A stretch of 25,211 nucleotides of DNA, taken from contig NC_049990.1 in assembly GCF_000003815.2 (NCBI RefSeq), positions 18,467,305-18,492,515 on the forward strand. The letters are read 5' to 3'. The position numbers and the translations under genes are program-made. Of this stretch, positions 7,758-17,616 are shown one piece after another. The notes beneath the pieces are model-generated. The model had not been told where the DNA came from. It saw nothing but the letters and a program-made list of their open reading frames with translations, and did no database searches. Position 1 is the first letter of the stretch, and every line of letters starts with the position of its first letter. The DNA comes from Branchiostoma floridae. Its lineage: Eukaryota > Chordata > Leptocardii > Amphioxiformes > Branchiostomatidae.

Positions 7758-10700
7758 ATGCAGACCGCTAGAGCGGCGCTAGGCGTCGCCTTGCGGGTCT
7801 GTCCCAGAACTGCAGTATCCACCTACACTAGACCAGCCGCAGGTAAGGAAGGCTAGATGTTCTTTGTTTTCCAGCTTTAGACATTTCTCCTGGGTGGAGT
7901 TTTTGTACTACTCTCCAAGCAGATGTTCTGTGGCTTGCACAGTTGGAACGTCTTGTTATGTGTTTTTATCGAGATACACGAAAGGACCAATGAGAGAAAT
8001 GTGCTCTTTAATTGCATACAGAATATGTTCCCTATTACCGTTACTTTGAATATGTATATCAGGGAAATTTTCTATTTGTTATGCAATTAGATAATTCATA
8101 TATATTTTTATTCCCCCGGTCCCCATATCTACAACTGTTTTAGGAAGCGAAAACAAGTTGAACCTGGACATATGATACATACTAGTAGTAGATATTAGTC
8201 TCTGTAGATGTAGTAATACATTACGACTTGAATATGTAGACCCTTATGATATCAACACTGAACAGGGAATAACTGGGACAAATGTGACGCGACGTTTCGT
8301 CTCTCCTTTTTATTTCTTTCTGACAATTTTTTTCTCATCACTTTGCGATCCAGGTATGGTGCTTGTACACACTTCACCACCGCGCCCTAGCGGTTCCCAA
8401 CAGAACTGCCTTCGTCCGGACATGCCGTACAAGACCGGCCATGCGGACTGGAGCGGTCTGGACCTGGGGCTCTTCATCGGGGCGGGCGTCCTTGTCACTG
8501 CCGGGCTATATGAGGTGAGGTTTTCTGTACTTTTCAACTTTCAAACTAAAAACTAAGTGATGAAGACTGTTCTAGAACGGCGTCCTGTGTAGCTTTTTGT
8601 GACCTACAAAAGGTCATCAATGATTGTATTATACATGGTGATTTTTCTATTTATTAATCTTGTAAGGATGATTGATTATATGTAAAAAAGGCTTACTTGA
8701 CAAAATATTCAAAGTTTCCTTCGTCATGCAATCATATTGGTCAGGAAGGTTGAACTTAACACAAGTAGTGTGGCATTGTTTACAGATTCTTCTGTGTTCC
8801 TTTACATATATTTTTCTTGAACGTCGACATACTATAAAATTGATAAAGAATTATCTGTTTTCGTTTGTTTTTAAATGGGCGGCATTTGATCATTGTGCAG
8901 CTGCTTTGTACGATTTATAATAGGGTCGACTCTTTCCGTACTAGTAATTCTTCATATTATCAAAAGTCAAATTTTGTTTATAAGTCGAGATTATCATCTT
9001 TAGGTCTCATACACTCTAATAGCTATACTGCACATCTTTCGTTCACTATCAAACACCTTGGTTTGTTTGTTATTCATCAGCACAAAAGATCTCTGGCCAC
9101 GCACACACCGTCCGAAGTACAACCTGTGCAAGGTGTTCAGTACGTCCCGTCAGTCAACAGTCAGTACACGGGCCTGAACCTGGTACCGCTGGCGCCGCAG
9201 ACCCCGGCCGGGGTGCTGTGCAGGAGCGCCGCCTTTCCTCTTGGAAAGAACGACAAGAAAGTAGCCGGGAGCGAGGATAGTAGAGGTGACAAGACAGACC
9301 AGCAAGTCTTCGCCCATTTTGGTAGGACTGCTGAAACAAATAAGGAGACTACCTCCACCGAGGAGGCCAACAAGTGCCCACGGGATGTCTCGGACGAGAC
9401 GCCGACGGCTGTCGGTCCCGTGAAGATGCGCGACAAGGCGCTATCCACTGCGGAAGACGTCCGTGCAGCTTCTACTGAGAGCAAGAAGACGTCTGAAGAC
9501 GCAGTAGATGGATGGGACAACAAGGAGGTGTTCAACGATGCTGTGAACAAGAGAGGTGAGCGACCGAATTCTTCCGTCTCTGTAATACTACGCTATATTT
9601 GTCCATTTGTAGAATTGCCTTGAAGAGGGCTCCCTGTAAAAAAAAAACTGAACACCTGTCTGTATAGGATCGATCCAAAACTTGAAGTAGCCCTTGCTGT
9701 TTCTTGTTCCTTATTGGACTGGCCGGTTTTGAAGTCGGCATGTTTACAACTTGGTTTGTCTTTTTGTCTAGGCACACCACAGTCCTTGCCCCACACAAAG
9801 ACAAGGACCGACCACAACGAAGCAGACGTGTCGTCTGAAAATGACGTCAACGTGTCTGATGATGACCAGGTGCCGGCCAAAGAGGTGATGACGTTCAACT
9901 CTGACATCAGCGACCACAAGAAGTCACCTTCCGCGTGTCCTCTTGGAGGGGGCCAAGTCTCCGAGGGGAACGCCGGGAAGGACCACGACTTCTGTGGGAA
10001 TGACGTCACCTCTGACGTCAGCAACACCTGCAGTCTGCCAGATCCCGCTGACGGAGAAAACGCGGGAAATGACGTCATCGACAGGTCTGGAGAGACAAGT
10101 CCTCGGCGCGCTGACTTCACAGAGGCAGAAGTCATCACAGTCACGGCATGTCCCGTTCGGCACGAGCTTAGCGCTGCTACACGAGAGGTGATCGGATCCA
10201 CGCCACACGTCACAGACAAGACGGACACTGAAATTAGCTGGGAACAGTTCCTGTCCGAGGGAGATTTGTGAGTCCATGTTTTTATGTTAGTATGTAAAGT
10301 AGCACAACATTTGAGAGAGATTTGTAACGTTATTTCAGGTTGTTCCTGTACGTATTTTGGAATTTCCCATTTTTGATGTATCATACATGCTCTAAACAAT
10401 GACTGCAGGGCCTGCAAGACTGATTCAAAGACTGGTAAGATATCCTAAAATACTTTCCTTACTGGAACAAGTCTGACCAAATCATTGTGACAACTTTGCA
10501 AAGTTTTCATTTATTTGCCCTAAAAAATGGCACACATTTGTGAGAAACAGGAGTCGATTGACGCCTGTCAGTAACCAGTAAAGGAATGTATTTCGCAAAC
10601 AGGCGCGGCCCATTGAGATCCCGCTTAACCATTAAACTTTACTACAGTGACTCCGAGAGCGGCCACCTGTCCCAGCACGTACCCGTGAGTCCCCGGCTGC

Positions 10701-10993
10701 AGAGGAAGCTGAGATGTGCCGTGCTCTACGCTGATTGGCGGGAAGACAGCCAGTTTTGTCACCGAGATGACGTCACGACCAATCAGGTTAGCTTCTCCTG
10801 GTTTGGGGAAGATGATGACGTCACTGAGGTGAAGGTCTACTGCGCGGTTCTTGAAGGTGTGTGGAGAGAAGAGTCCGGATTGGTGGAGAATCACGTGACC
10901 AACACGACAAGTGGTGATGACGACATGGAGCCATACTACCCTGGACACGGGCGCAGGAATGAAATCCAGTCTGGGAACGAGATCTGGGTCTAA
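7758..10993 (+). CDS. Gene A copy 1: mitochondrial/membrane-like acidic protein, unknown family
   Basis: Exons by splice phase: 7758-7842, 8354-8514, 9081-9555, 9772-10267 and 10648-10993, about 520 residues in total. A 26-nt candidate exon at 10409-10434 is left out because it breaks the frame. Donors are GTAAGG, GTGAGG, GTGAGC and GTGAGT. The start ATG has A at -3. Residues 1-28 are rich in Arg/Ala/Ser/Thr with no acidic residue, like a mitochondrial presequence. Around residues 66-82 the segment LGLFIGAGVLVTAGLY looks like a single membrane span. Exons 3-4 encode a long Asp/Glu/Ser/Thr-rich, probably disordered region with repeated NDV/DDV motifs, and the last exon has an acidic run (EDDDV). 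No family or catalytic motif is recognised. It is convergent with the sulfotransferase gene downstream. An AATAAA at 11642 could be its polyadenylation signal. Confidence 0.72.
10409..10434 (+). other. Candidate 26-nt alternative microexon, gene A copy 1
   Basis: Bounded by GACTGCAG on the left and a strong GTAAGA donor on the right. If included between exon 4 (phase 2) and the last exon it shifts the frame and gives a stop after about 13 codons of the last exon. Skipping it joins the exons in frame. It may be a chance splice pair or a regulated poison exon. The second unit has the identical sequence, but so does most of the surrounding intron. Confidence 0.3.
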
Positions 10994-11143
10994 ATGGACT
11001 TACCGAAATTCTAACTAACTACATGTATTTGTACTATGTCTTGTTTTTAAGAAAAAAGATAAAAAACGAACGTTAAAAAGTAAGCATACTCCGATCTGTG
11101 ACACAAACTATACAAATCACATGTACAAGTCAGTAGGCAACCA

Positions 11144-11152
11144 CTATATAAG
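11144..11152 (+). promoter_or_regulatory. TATA-box-like element
   Basis: CTATATAAG lies about 70 bp upstream of the ATG of the small open frame at 11222. The spacing fits a core promoter with initiation near 11175, but AT-rich surroundings make chance occurrence easy. The second unit has the same at 21863. Confidence 0.3.
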
Positions 11153-11221
11153 CAAGTGACAGCGAGTCATACATTTCACATGGCTTTCAGTTCAAAACCA
11201 CACCTTCCTTCTTAAGTCGTT

Positions 11222-11632
11222 ATGCAAAACGCTACTTCATTGACAGTTACTGTATTATCATTTTACAAAAATGGAAAATATGATATGTCTTGCAGAAAGG
11301 GCGGACTTCTAGTAAAGAATTGTCCTGCTGTCCGTTTGTTTGTCGACGTGATATGGAGACTGTATTTCCGATGTTTGTCGATAGGAGTGCTTCTGCACCG
11401 TGAACACTGCAGTGATAAGAATGAAAATGAATACAGAAAGGAAAACCTTACTGGAGTGAGTACTTTTGCAACACTCCGTACTAATCAAACCTTGTGCAAG
11501 GATATGAAGATTTGTATATACATTATAATATTACCACCTCCAAACTCTTGTATAGACTTTAAAGACAGATTTATGATGATTATGAAAACAAACATGCTTT
11601 TTATATTTATCTCATACAGAGTTTTACTATGA
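11222..11632 (+). CDS. Small intronless open frame, 136 codons, doubtful gene
   Basis: ATG to TGA open frame between a TATA-like box (11144) and an AATAAA (11642). The product would be Lys/Cys/Leu-rich with a hydrophobic C-terminus and shows no recognisable motif. It equally well fits the 3' UTR of gene A, whose stop is at 10993. The copy in unit 2 differs by one visible amino-acid change (Thr to Arg at residue 8), but near-identity of the whole region makes that uninformative about selection. Confidence 0.25.
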   Translation: MQNATSLTVTVLSFYKNGKYDMSCRKGGLLVKNCPAVRLFVDVIWRLYFRCLSIGVLLHREHCSDKNENEYRKENLTGVSTFATLRTNQTLCKDMKICIYIIILPPPNSCIDFKDRFMMIMKTNMLFIFISYRVLL

Positions 11633-11641
11633 TCGGGACTC

Positions 11642-11647
11642 AATAAA
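11642..11647 (+). terminator. AATAAA polyadenylation signal
   Basis: AATAAA follows the TGA of the small open frame by 9 bp and the gene A stop by about 650 bp. It could serve either. Present identically at 22361 in unit 2. Confidence 0.45.
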
Positions 11648-11745
11648 GTATCCGACACTTCATGGATAGCTTTTCTGTTAAGTTTTTTTTCCTCTTCGTG
11701 TTCGTTTCTATAGTTTCTTCCCTTTTCCATTAACTCTCCTCATTG

Positions 11746-11776
11746 ATTATGCAAATTAGCTTTTGATTTGCATAAT
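11746..11776. repeat. Hairpin made of two octamer motifs
   Basis: ATTATGCAAAT (11746-11756) is followed after 9 bases by its exact inverse complement ATTTGCATAAT (11766-11776). Each arm holds the ATGCAAAT octamer recognised by POU-domain factors. It may be a hairpin relic of a transposon end or a paired binding site. Confidence 0.55.
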
Positions 11777-11829
11777 TAGTATTACATTATGTAAGTCATC
11801 ACTCATTCTATCTACATACAAAAAAATCA

Positions 11830-12295
11830 TGATGATCCGTCAACACGTTCTCGAGTTATTCTCGTCCAAAGTTTGAAAGGAAATCGGTGCCTGCATATTC
11901 ATACTCACAGCACTTACTCTCCTCTCCAAGGGCTATCTGCCACTTAAAAATCATGACCACAGCATGTGCAGAACACGAGATGTCAAAATTGGAAGTTCCG
12001 CTGCCGTACCTTATAGAGCCGCTAGGGGGGCCCATTATCGAACTTGACCTTCGTTTTCCTGACCCGTACCCACCTACCAAATATTATCAGGATCCATTCA
12101 AGGCTTCTCGAGTTATGCTGTACACAAAAAGCGGACGGACACATTCGGCCCGCTACTGTCCTGACGGGAAAAGGCTACGCCAACCATTTTCGAACACGAC
12201 CTTCCTGTTCGCGACCGCTACTCAAATACCAAATATCATTAAAATTCACACACAGCTTCTCGAGTTATATGCTGTTGACCTACATATAGGGACAC
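11830..12295. repeat. CTCGAGTTA degenerate tandem repeat, unit 1
   Basis: CTCGAGTTA recurs at 11850, 12107 and 12259. The last two are embedded in alignable units of about 152 bp: CCATT(A/T)TCGAAC(T/A)(T/C)GACCTTC, then ACC(A)AATAT(T/C)AT, then CTTCTCGAGTTAT. The strand-reversed form, AACTCGAGAA followed by TGATATTTGGTA, resembles a type of dispersed repeat seen in many animal genomes. An open frame of 156 codons (11887-12357) crosses it; I attribute that frame to the repeat rather than to a gene. Confidence 0.6.
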
Positions 12296-12380
12296 AACAT
12301 GCGAAGGTAAATATGGGTAAAGTTAAAGAGATTACTCGTTCAGTGTATGGGAAATAAAGTAAAGCCTTTAAGAATGTAAA

Positions 12381-12396
12381 CGGGGGGGGGGGGGGG
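12381..12396 (+). repeat. Poly-G tract (16 G)
   Basis: A run of 16 G. The same site in unit 2 (23101-23114) has 14, showing slippage since duplication or a base-calling difference. Confidence 0.9.
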
Positions 12397-12920
12397 TATT
12401 GGCAATAGTACCGAATTCACCGATTCAAGACAATTTCTTTTGCATATTCCATTGTAATCTCCACCGTATTCGGTCGTCTGTGACCTTTTTTATGTATCTT
12501 AGACCATGTATACGTACAATATATAATTTCAATTATTTCCGTGCCACCAAAAAGAAACAAACGATAAAATTCCAGGCCCATAACATTATTATTTCTGCCT
12601 AACCTAAATGTCCAAATTTTGCCCCTATGACATGTCTGGCGACGATATGATTTAAAATGCAATCTAATGTGAGCATATGCTACTCAGATAAATTTGCTAT
12701 TGCGTTTTGAAACAAATATGATCACAAAGATAATAAGAGCAAATTCAGTAAAATCTTACGACTTCAAAGCTAAAAAGAGCCCCGTTTCAATTAGTAAGTA
12801 CTGTTACAATAGATAGTTACTGTTTTATCCCTTATACCAGTCAACAGAACAAAACTACACTTCCTTTGTTCGTATTGCAATTCTCTGAGCAGACGGAAAA
12901 AAATCCCGACCACTGCTAGT

Positions 12921-15900
12921 TCACACTATGGTGTCAGGAAGGAGAAAGTCAGGCCCGGGGATCTCGTTCCCAGCATGACGACAGACTTCCTCAAAGTACT
13001 CTCGTTCCCACTGCCCCACCCAGCGCGGCGAAACGTCCGGTTCCCACTTCTCACCGGGCCTCCTGCCTCTGTGGTATAAACAAGAGTTCAGAGATGGCAA
13101 ACCTCTAATGCTGAAGTACGGAACAGAGTCAAGCAATACGTGCTTTGCCAAGCAAATCGATCTGGGGCAAACACAATATCCAAGGGCTGAACAATGGCTC
13201 CCAAGATCTGCATGCAGTCGGTTTGAACAAAGACTAACATCCGATTGTTACCCAGTACAAATGTGATTTCTGAGTAGGTGTTGACTGCCCTCCTTCCTCT
13301 TTGCAACAGGCCTAGGGACGTGCGCTAGCCACTGACTTTGCCTCCCCCCCAATATAAATTGCTCTTAAAAGCAATAGCACCACAAATATTTGTATTGTTG
13401 TTAATATATCCACGAGGAGGGCAGCAACAACATTATTGAATAAAATTATGATCCCCCTGATTCAGTGATTGAGCACATGCAGCCTCGAGGGCCAGTCACT
13501 TACTGTTTAGGCTTAGGTCCCATTTCAAAATCGGGCCCCGGCCGGGATGTTTGCGGAAACGAAAAATTAAAGTGTTTATCAAAGAATATACACAAATTAT
13601 GCTCATGACTATTTTTGTTTACGTCCTGTGTCTTTCGTTGCTTTTATATTATATTTTTCGTTTCCAAAAGCTACCCGGTCTGGCCCCGGGTTGGGAATTG
13701 GGACCTAATTTTTAGCCAGTCTCTGGCCGAAATAGATATGTTTGGGGATTGGAAGAAAAGTACGTGCAAAACACATCGAACAATAACGTGTCCTTACTTT
13801 GCGGACAGCACGGTTCCTGCTTGGCTGTCCTCAACCAAAGCTCTCTCGATCTTATCCTTGTCTTCTCCGGGGTCCTCTGGACTCCACTTCAAGCCGAGAT
13901 TCTTCATGAGTAGACGGAACGTCTTCTCTTTGTTGTTGACGAGGGCTGAGTAGTGGATGACAGCGTGGAAGAAATGCTCAGGTTGCTTCCTCTGCAGATC
14001 TGCGGCGCAATCCATCACACCGACCCACAACGTGAACAGGTCAAAGAAGCCAGAACCACGATAGTGCACCTGTGAGAACTTCGGGTCATCTCCGAAACAT
14101 TGAGCGTGGTCAGCTTGTGCTGTGTGGGACACAAGCCTCCCAAACCCAAGGCGTGTCATTGCTCGGTAAGCCACGTAACGCACGTGCCATTGTTGGACGT
14201 AGGGTCGAAGTAACGATTCTGATACTTCCAGTCCGTTTCTGTACATGAAGACTGCCTTGGCGGACGGGAAGGCGCGAGCCATCAGGTCAGCCAGGAGGAT
14301 GACGTCAGGCATGAACTTGTAGAAAATGACGTGGCGATGACGTGGATCTGACGTCACGAGGTTGTAGTTTAGCAAGGTGACGACGTTCCTCAGAAGACCA
14401 ATGGTAGACTCTTCATTTGACAGAAGCGTGTAACAGCTGTGATGAGGCGGAGTCCGGCCTTGTTGATAGGACGGTGTCGGTGGACAGCCATGTGAATGAC
14501 AGAGAAGACGTCATCCTCACACACAGCCTGTGCCACCGATGTGGCCTCTACAAGTCGCGTTACCAGAGTCGAACCACATCGCGCTGTATTGTGTAGAACA
14601 GAAACAACAATAAAGCCTGTTTCTTAGTTTTTATTATCGTCTTCTGCTACTTTGCATTCGGAAAGACGCTATTTTCAAATGCCTTGCAAACTTTTGGCTG
14701 AAATATCAGAAGACTTGCATTAAAATTGCATCGTTAGATCTAAGGTAAAATACCAATTTAGACATGTTAGCCATCGTCGGAGCTCTTCAAAATCAGGCAA
14801 AAATCAATGCACACTGATAAAATTCTTAAAATCTCGATAACTTATTTTAACAGTGCCACATGCAGAGAACAACGGGCAGTGTAGTCAACTCGATAACTTA
14901 TTTTAACAGTGCCACATGCAGAGAACAACAGGCTGGATAAGGTTAGGTAGTCTCAATCTCTCAGAGCCTTTTTGAGGCCGCAAGGGCAGGGAGTATCCAA
15001 AGTGTCTAGAGCACAGAGCAGGACGGTCTTGATCTGTCAGATATAAGGAACGGATACGGAACGTTTGGGGAGGGGGTAAGATGTAACGATGTTCAAAAAT
15101 TAAATTCCTGTATTTCAGTCACTGTTAAAATCTTAGGGCTTTGGACCGTTGCAACAAGAATGTGAACATATACAATTGTTCAGTTTATTGAAATACTTGT
15201 CTTGTACAAAAAATATAGGCATAATATCAAGTACACTTGGATGTCTGATTTTTTTTAGCTTTTTTGTATTTGAATTGATGCTTCTCTTCGGTTGAAATCT
15301 AAAAGAAATGAATGAAATAAGATAAAAGAAGAGAATCTCGACCTTATTTTTTCAAGACCTTAACCGAGAAAAATAACGTTCTTTGCTGAACCTTACCTGT
15401 CATGAAAATGAAGACTTCCTGCACATGCGCAACTTCGTCAGCAACAGCGCTCGCCACGTCCTGGAGTCGCTCCAAGGGGACACAGAGAACCTCGACTGCT
15501 TTCCGTCTCTGAGCCTTAGATAAGTTTGAAAAATTCATCAGGTTTAAAAAGCAGTGTACAGCAATAAATATTCTTGAGAATATCATTCTAGACGGTAACT
15601 GAAATGTCAGCTCTCTCAACCACCATAATCTAACCGTTCCGCCAACACGACAACCCATTCTTAGAAGTGTTTATCAATAAACAAAGAATTGATAACATTG
15701 AACAATACAAACCTCACGAAAGAACGGATGTGTTTTCAGATCCGCACCATCCACGGGTCGGATCAACACCACCACTTCTTGTTCCCAGTCTATACTGTAC
15801 ACAGAAAACTCGTTCCCACGACGGACAAACAGTTGTACCACGTCATGGACCGCTGTCGCTTCCCCCACTGGTATGAAGTCGTTAAGAGAGTTAAGTGGTG

Positions 15901-16392
15901 TTTGAATTTTTTTCTTCTTCGGTACCACCTTTTGAATGTAAGCCAGAGATTGCTTAGTCTAAGAGAAAAAAGACCAGACGAAAGAAGAGAATTAAGCATA
16001 ATACAGTTGCAGCAATATTACTATACTTAATCGCAAAAAGTTAAATCAGGTCACATGATACTAGTATCAATTTCATACGTAGCCCATTGGGCTGATTATT
16101 GTAAACGATGCACCACAGGATCCCGGCTTTGCGCTTTGAATAGGCCCATAATATAAGGTAATACTTATGGCAACCATCTCCCATGTTTCTCTCTTTTTCT
16201 CTTTTTCTCTGTCTCTGTCTTTGTCTGTCTCTGTCTCTGTCTCTCTCTCTCTGTCTCTCTCTCAAAAGTTCAACAAACCTTGGGCCAAGACGACGATTGT
16301 GTAGTCAGGTGATGAGAGAGTAGCAAGTACACTACGATGGCGACAGTTGCACTTAGAGCTGTAACGGCTGTGGCTACTGTGAATACATCCAT
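12921..16392 (-). CDS. Gene B copy 1: type II membrane sulfotransferase, frameshifted
   Basis: Exons on the minus strand: 16392-16279, 15958-15713, 15514-15397, 14583-13798 and 13068-12921, with phases 0, 0, 1 and 2 matching. The intended protein is about 471 residues. The start has a near-ideal context (ACCATGG). Residues 6-25 form a signal-anchor membrane span. Residues 155-167 read FIFMTARCGSTLV, the 5'-phosphosulfate-binding loop; near residues 276-284 RNGLEVSES supplies the Arg and Ser of the 3'-phosphate-binding motif; HYSxLVNN is near 371-378. Such enzymes move sulfate from PAPS to sugars or other acceptors in the Golgi lumen; this one's acceptor is unknown. Exon 4 is 786 nt, but in-frame joining needs 790: 4 bp are missing at about 14473-14477 relative to copy 2, so translation would end early. 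Asp of HYSDLV is Ala here. It is probably a pseudogene unless the deletion is a sequence error. The donor at 13797 (GTAAGG) makes the in-line TAA at 13796-13794 intronic. Confidence 0.82.
13513..13707. mobile_element. MITE-like element in gene B intron 4, unit 1
   Basis: Inverted repeats of about 55 bp: TTAGGTCCCA at the left (13513) and TGGGACCTAA-type sequence at the right end (13707), with matching GC-rich CCCGG blocks and GGAAACGAAAAAT/ATTTTTCGTTTCC further in. Reading the flanking TA as target duplication gives GGTCCC termini, as in TA-inserting elements. No open frame. Present at the same place in unit 2, so insertion predates the duplication or its homogenisation. Confidence 0.65.
14833..14932 (+). 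repeat. 44-bp direct repeat, 56-bp period
   Basis: CTCGATAACTTATTTTAACA and the following 24 bases occur at 14833-14876 and again at 14889-14932 with one change near the end. It lies in gene B intron 3. No other feature is visible in 14590-15390 apart from intron sequence. Confidence 0.85.
16189..16265 (+). repeat. CT-rich low-complexity tract
   Basis: A pyrimidine tract of TCTCTTTTTC, CTGTCTCTGT and CTCTCT units in gene B intron 1, immediately downstream of exon 1. An apparent Arg/Glu-rich frame on the minus strand is an artefact of this tract. Confidence 0.85.
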
Positions 16393-16399
16393 GGTCGCA

Positions 16400-17600
16400 C
16401 AAGGTCCTTCTTTCGAAAACGCGTTGTGCTGCTAAATAAAAGAAAGAAAGAAAAAATAACAATCACTATCAACTTTGAGGTTGTTTTATTGGGTAGAACA
16501 TAGGAACACAGGAGATAAGAACAGTTTTGGTTTACGACCAATTGTTTTAATCAACCCTATCCAGACGGGGAGGGGGGCTTTCTAACTTTCATGTCACATA
16601 AAGTTTCAGACAGTTTCAGACTTGTGGCTAGACTATACAGGTCAACCTGAATGATGATTGATCGAAATAATAAAAAACACCTGCTAGAACCCAAAAATTC
16701 CGCCAATTGTCATCTCAGTTTGTCCCCATAAAGGAGACAGTAGGTCGAAAATGTGCCTACCAGTTGTACCTACGCCCCCCCCCACACACACACATCTACC
16801 AAGTTTACACATGAACACCGAACTATTCATTACTATTCAAACAAAGGCTCTACCACCTTCGCCTTTATATCAAACAGTAAGATACTGTCGTGAATAGGTA
16901 CTGTGATATTTTTACAGTAACTGTTAGGTTGGAAACAACAGTTTAAACATTACGTTCTTGTTGAGTACATTAGACATTGTCATGGTACAACGTCACTCAT
17001 ACTCATCATGGCAATGCCTTTTTTTGCCACACTAAAGTTTGCATTGACGCCAGTATCTATTAGGTTGGAAACAACAGTTCAAATTTACAAATGTAACGTT
17101 CTTGTTGTGGTCGTTAAGGTGCAACGTCACTCCCACATACCTGTACAATCTTGTTAGGTCTGTGTGGTCCCCAATTCTGCTAACTTTTAAACAATTAAGA
17201 GTTATCAGAATAAGCAACTCCCCAGGTGCGCCTGTACCTGTTTGTAACACGAGAACAAGTTCACTGATTAACAAGTGAACTTCGGTATCAACGCCAAGGC
17301 GAAAAATGGACTTTGACACTGTGGAGTTAGTTAAATTGATGAAGGTGAATTGCAAAAAACGGACAAACACAAATATACTGAACAAAACCTGCTAGTTTTC
17401 AAAAGACATGGCACCCGCTATAATTTTGCAATGTACGAAATATCTCTATCTACATTGTTGTGCTGGGAAAACTGTAGATGAACATTATGTAGGTCAAAGG
17501 TTTTCATACTGAACCACAGGCAGTTGTTTACATCCAAGTAACGGTGACCCGGTGCGCACTCTTAGAGAATAACGCGCTCTTAGTGATCTGAGGAAGAAAG
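16400..17600. other. 5' flank of gene B copy 1
   Basis: Upstream of the gene B start no coding region is visible on either strand; the promoter should lie here. It contains a C-run/CA repeat near 16770-16792 and the diverged direct repeat described separately. No confident TATA box or other core element was identified. Confidence 0.4.
16924..17132 (+). repeat. Diverged direct repeat, 136-bp period
   Basis: TTAGGTTGGAAACAACAGTT begins at 16924 and again at 17060. Both copies continue through CGTTCTTGTTG and end with CAACGTCACTC (to 16998 and 17132), with small indels between. They lie 0.5-0.7 kb upstream of gene B exon 1. Confidence 0.75.
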
Positions 17601-17616
17601 AATTAACGTCATGTTT

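Larger units (their letters stand above)
7351..14500 (+). repeat. Tandem duplication unit 1 (segment aligned to unit 2)
   Basis: This segment realigns to 18266-25211 in the same orientation, with an offset of about 10.7 kb in the well-matched part. Homology begins near GGACTGCTGGCACGAAGAATT (7357) and GGACTGTTGTCGTAAAGAATT (18268). The unit itself probably continues to about 18265, including gene B exons 1-3, whose counterparts lie beyond the window. Identity is moderate with indels up to about 9740 and near-complete afterwards. Copy 1 has about 250 bp extra in gene A intron 2 (about 8585-8845). Confidence 0.92.

Noticed and set aside
9593-10417. Minus-strand open frame of 274 codons across gene A exon 4
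   Set aside because: It is the antisense shadow of a Ser/Asp-rich exon whose plus-strand frame has matching splice phases on both sides. The start and end positions are arbitrary and no motif is present.
10586-10647. ATG at 10586 as the start of a separate gene in the last exon of gene A
   Set aside because: Joining exon 4 (phase 2) to the acceptor at 10647/10648 keeps the same frame, so this is more simply the last exon of gene A.
13794-13796. In-line TAA as the end of the sulfotransferase
   Set aside because: The TAA is inside a strong GTAAGG donor, and phase-2 splicing to 13068 adds a protein-like C-terminal exon ending in its own TGA, in both copies.
16041-16265. Arg/Glu-rich minus-strand frame
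   Set aside because: It is generated by the CT-rich tract in gene B intron 1.
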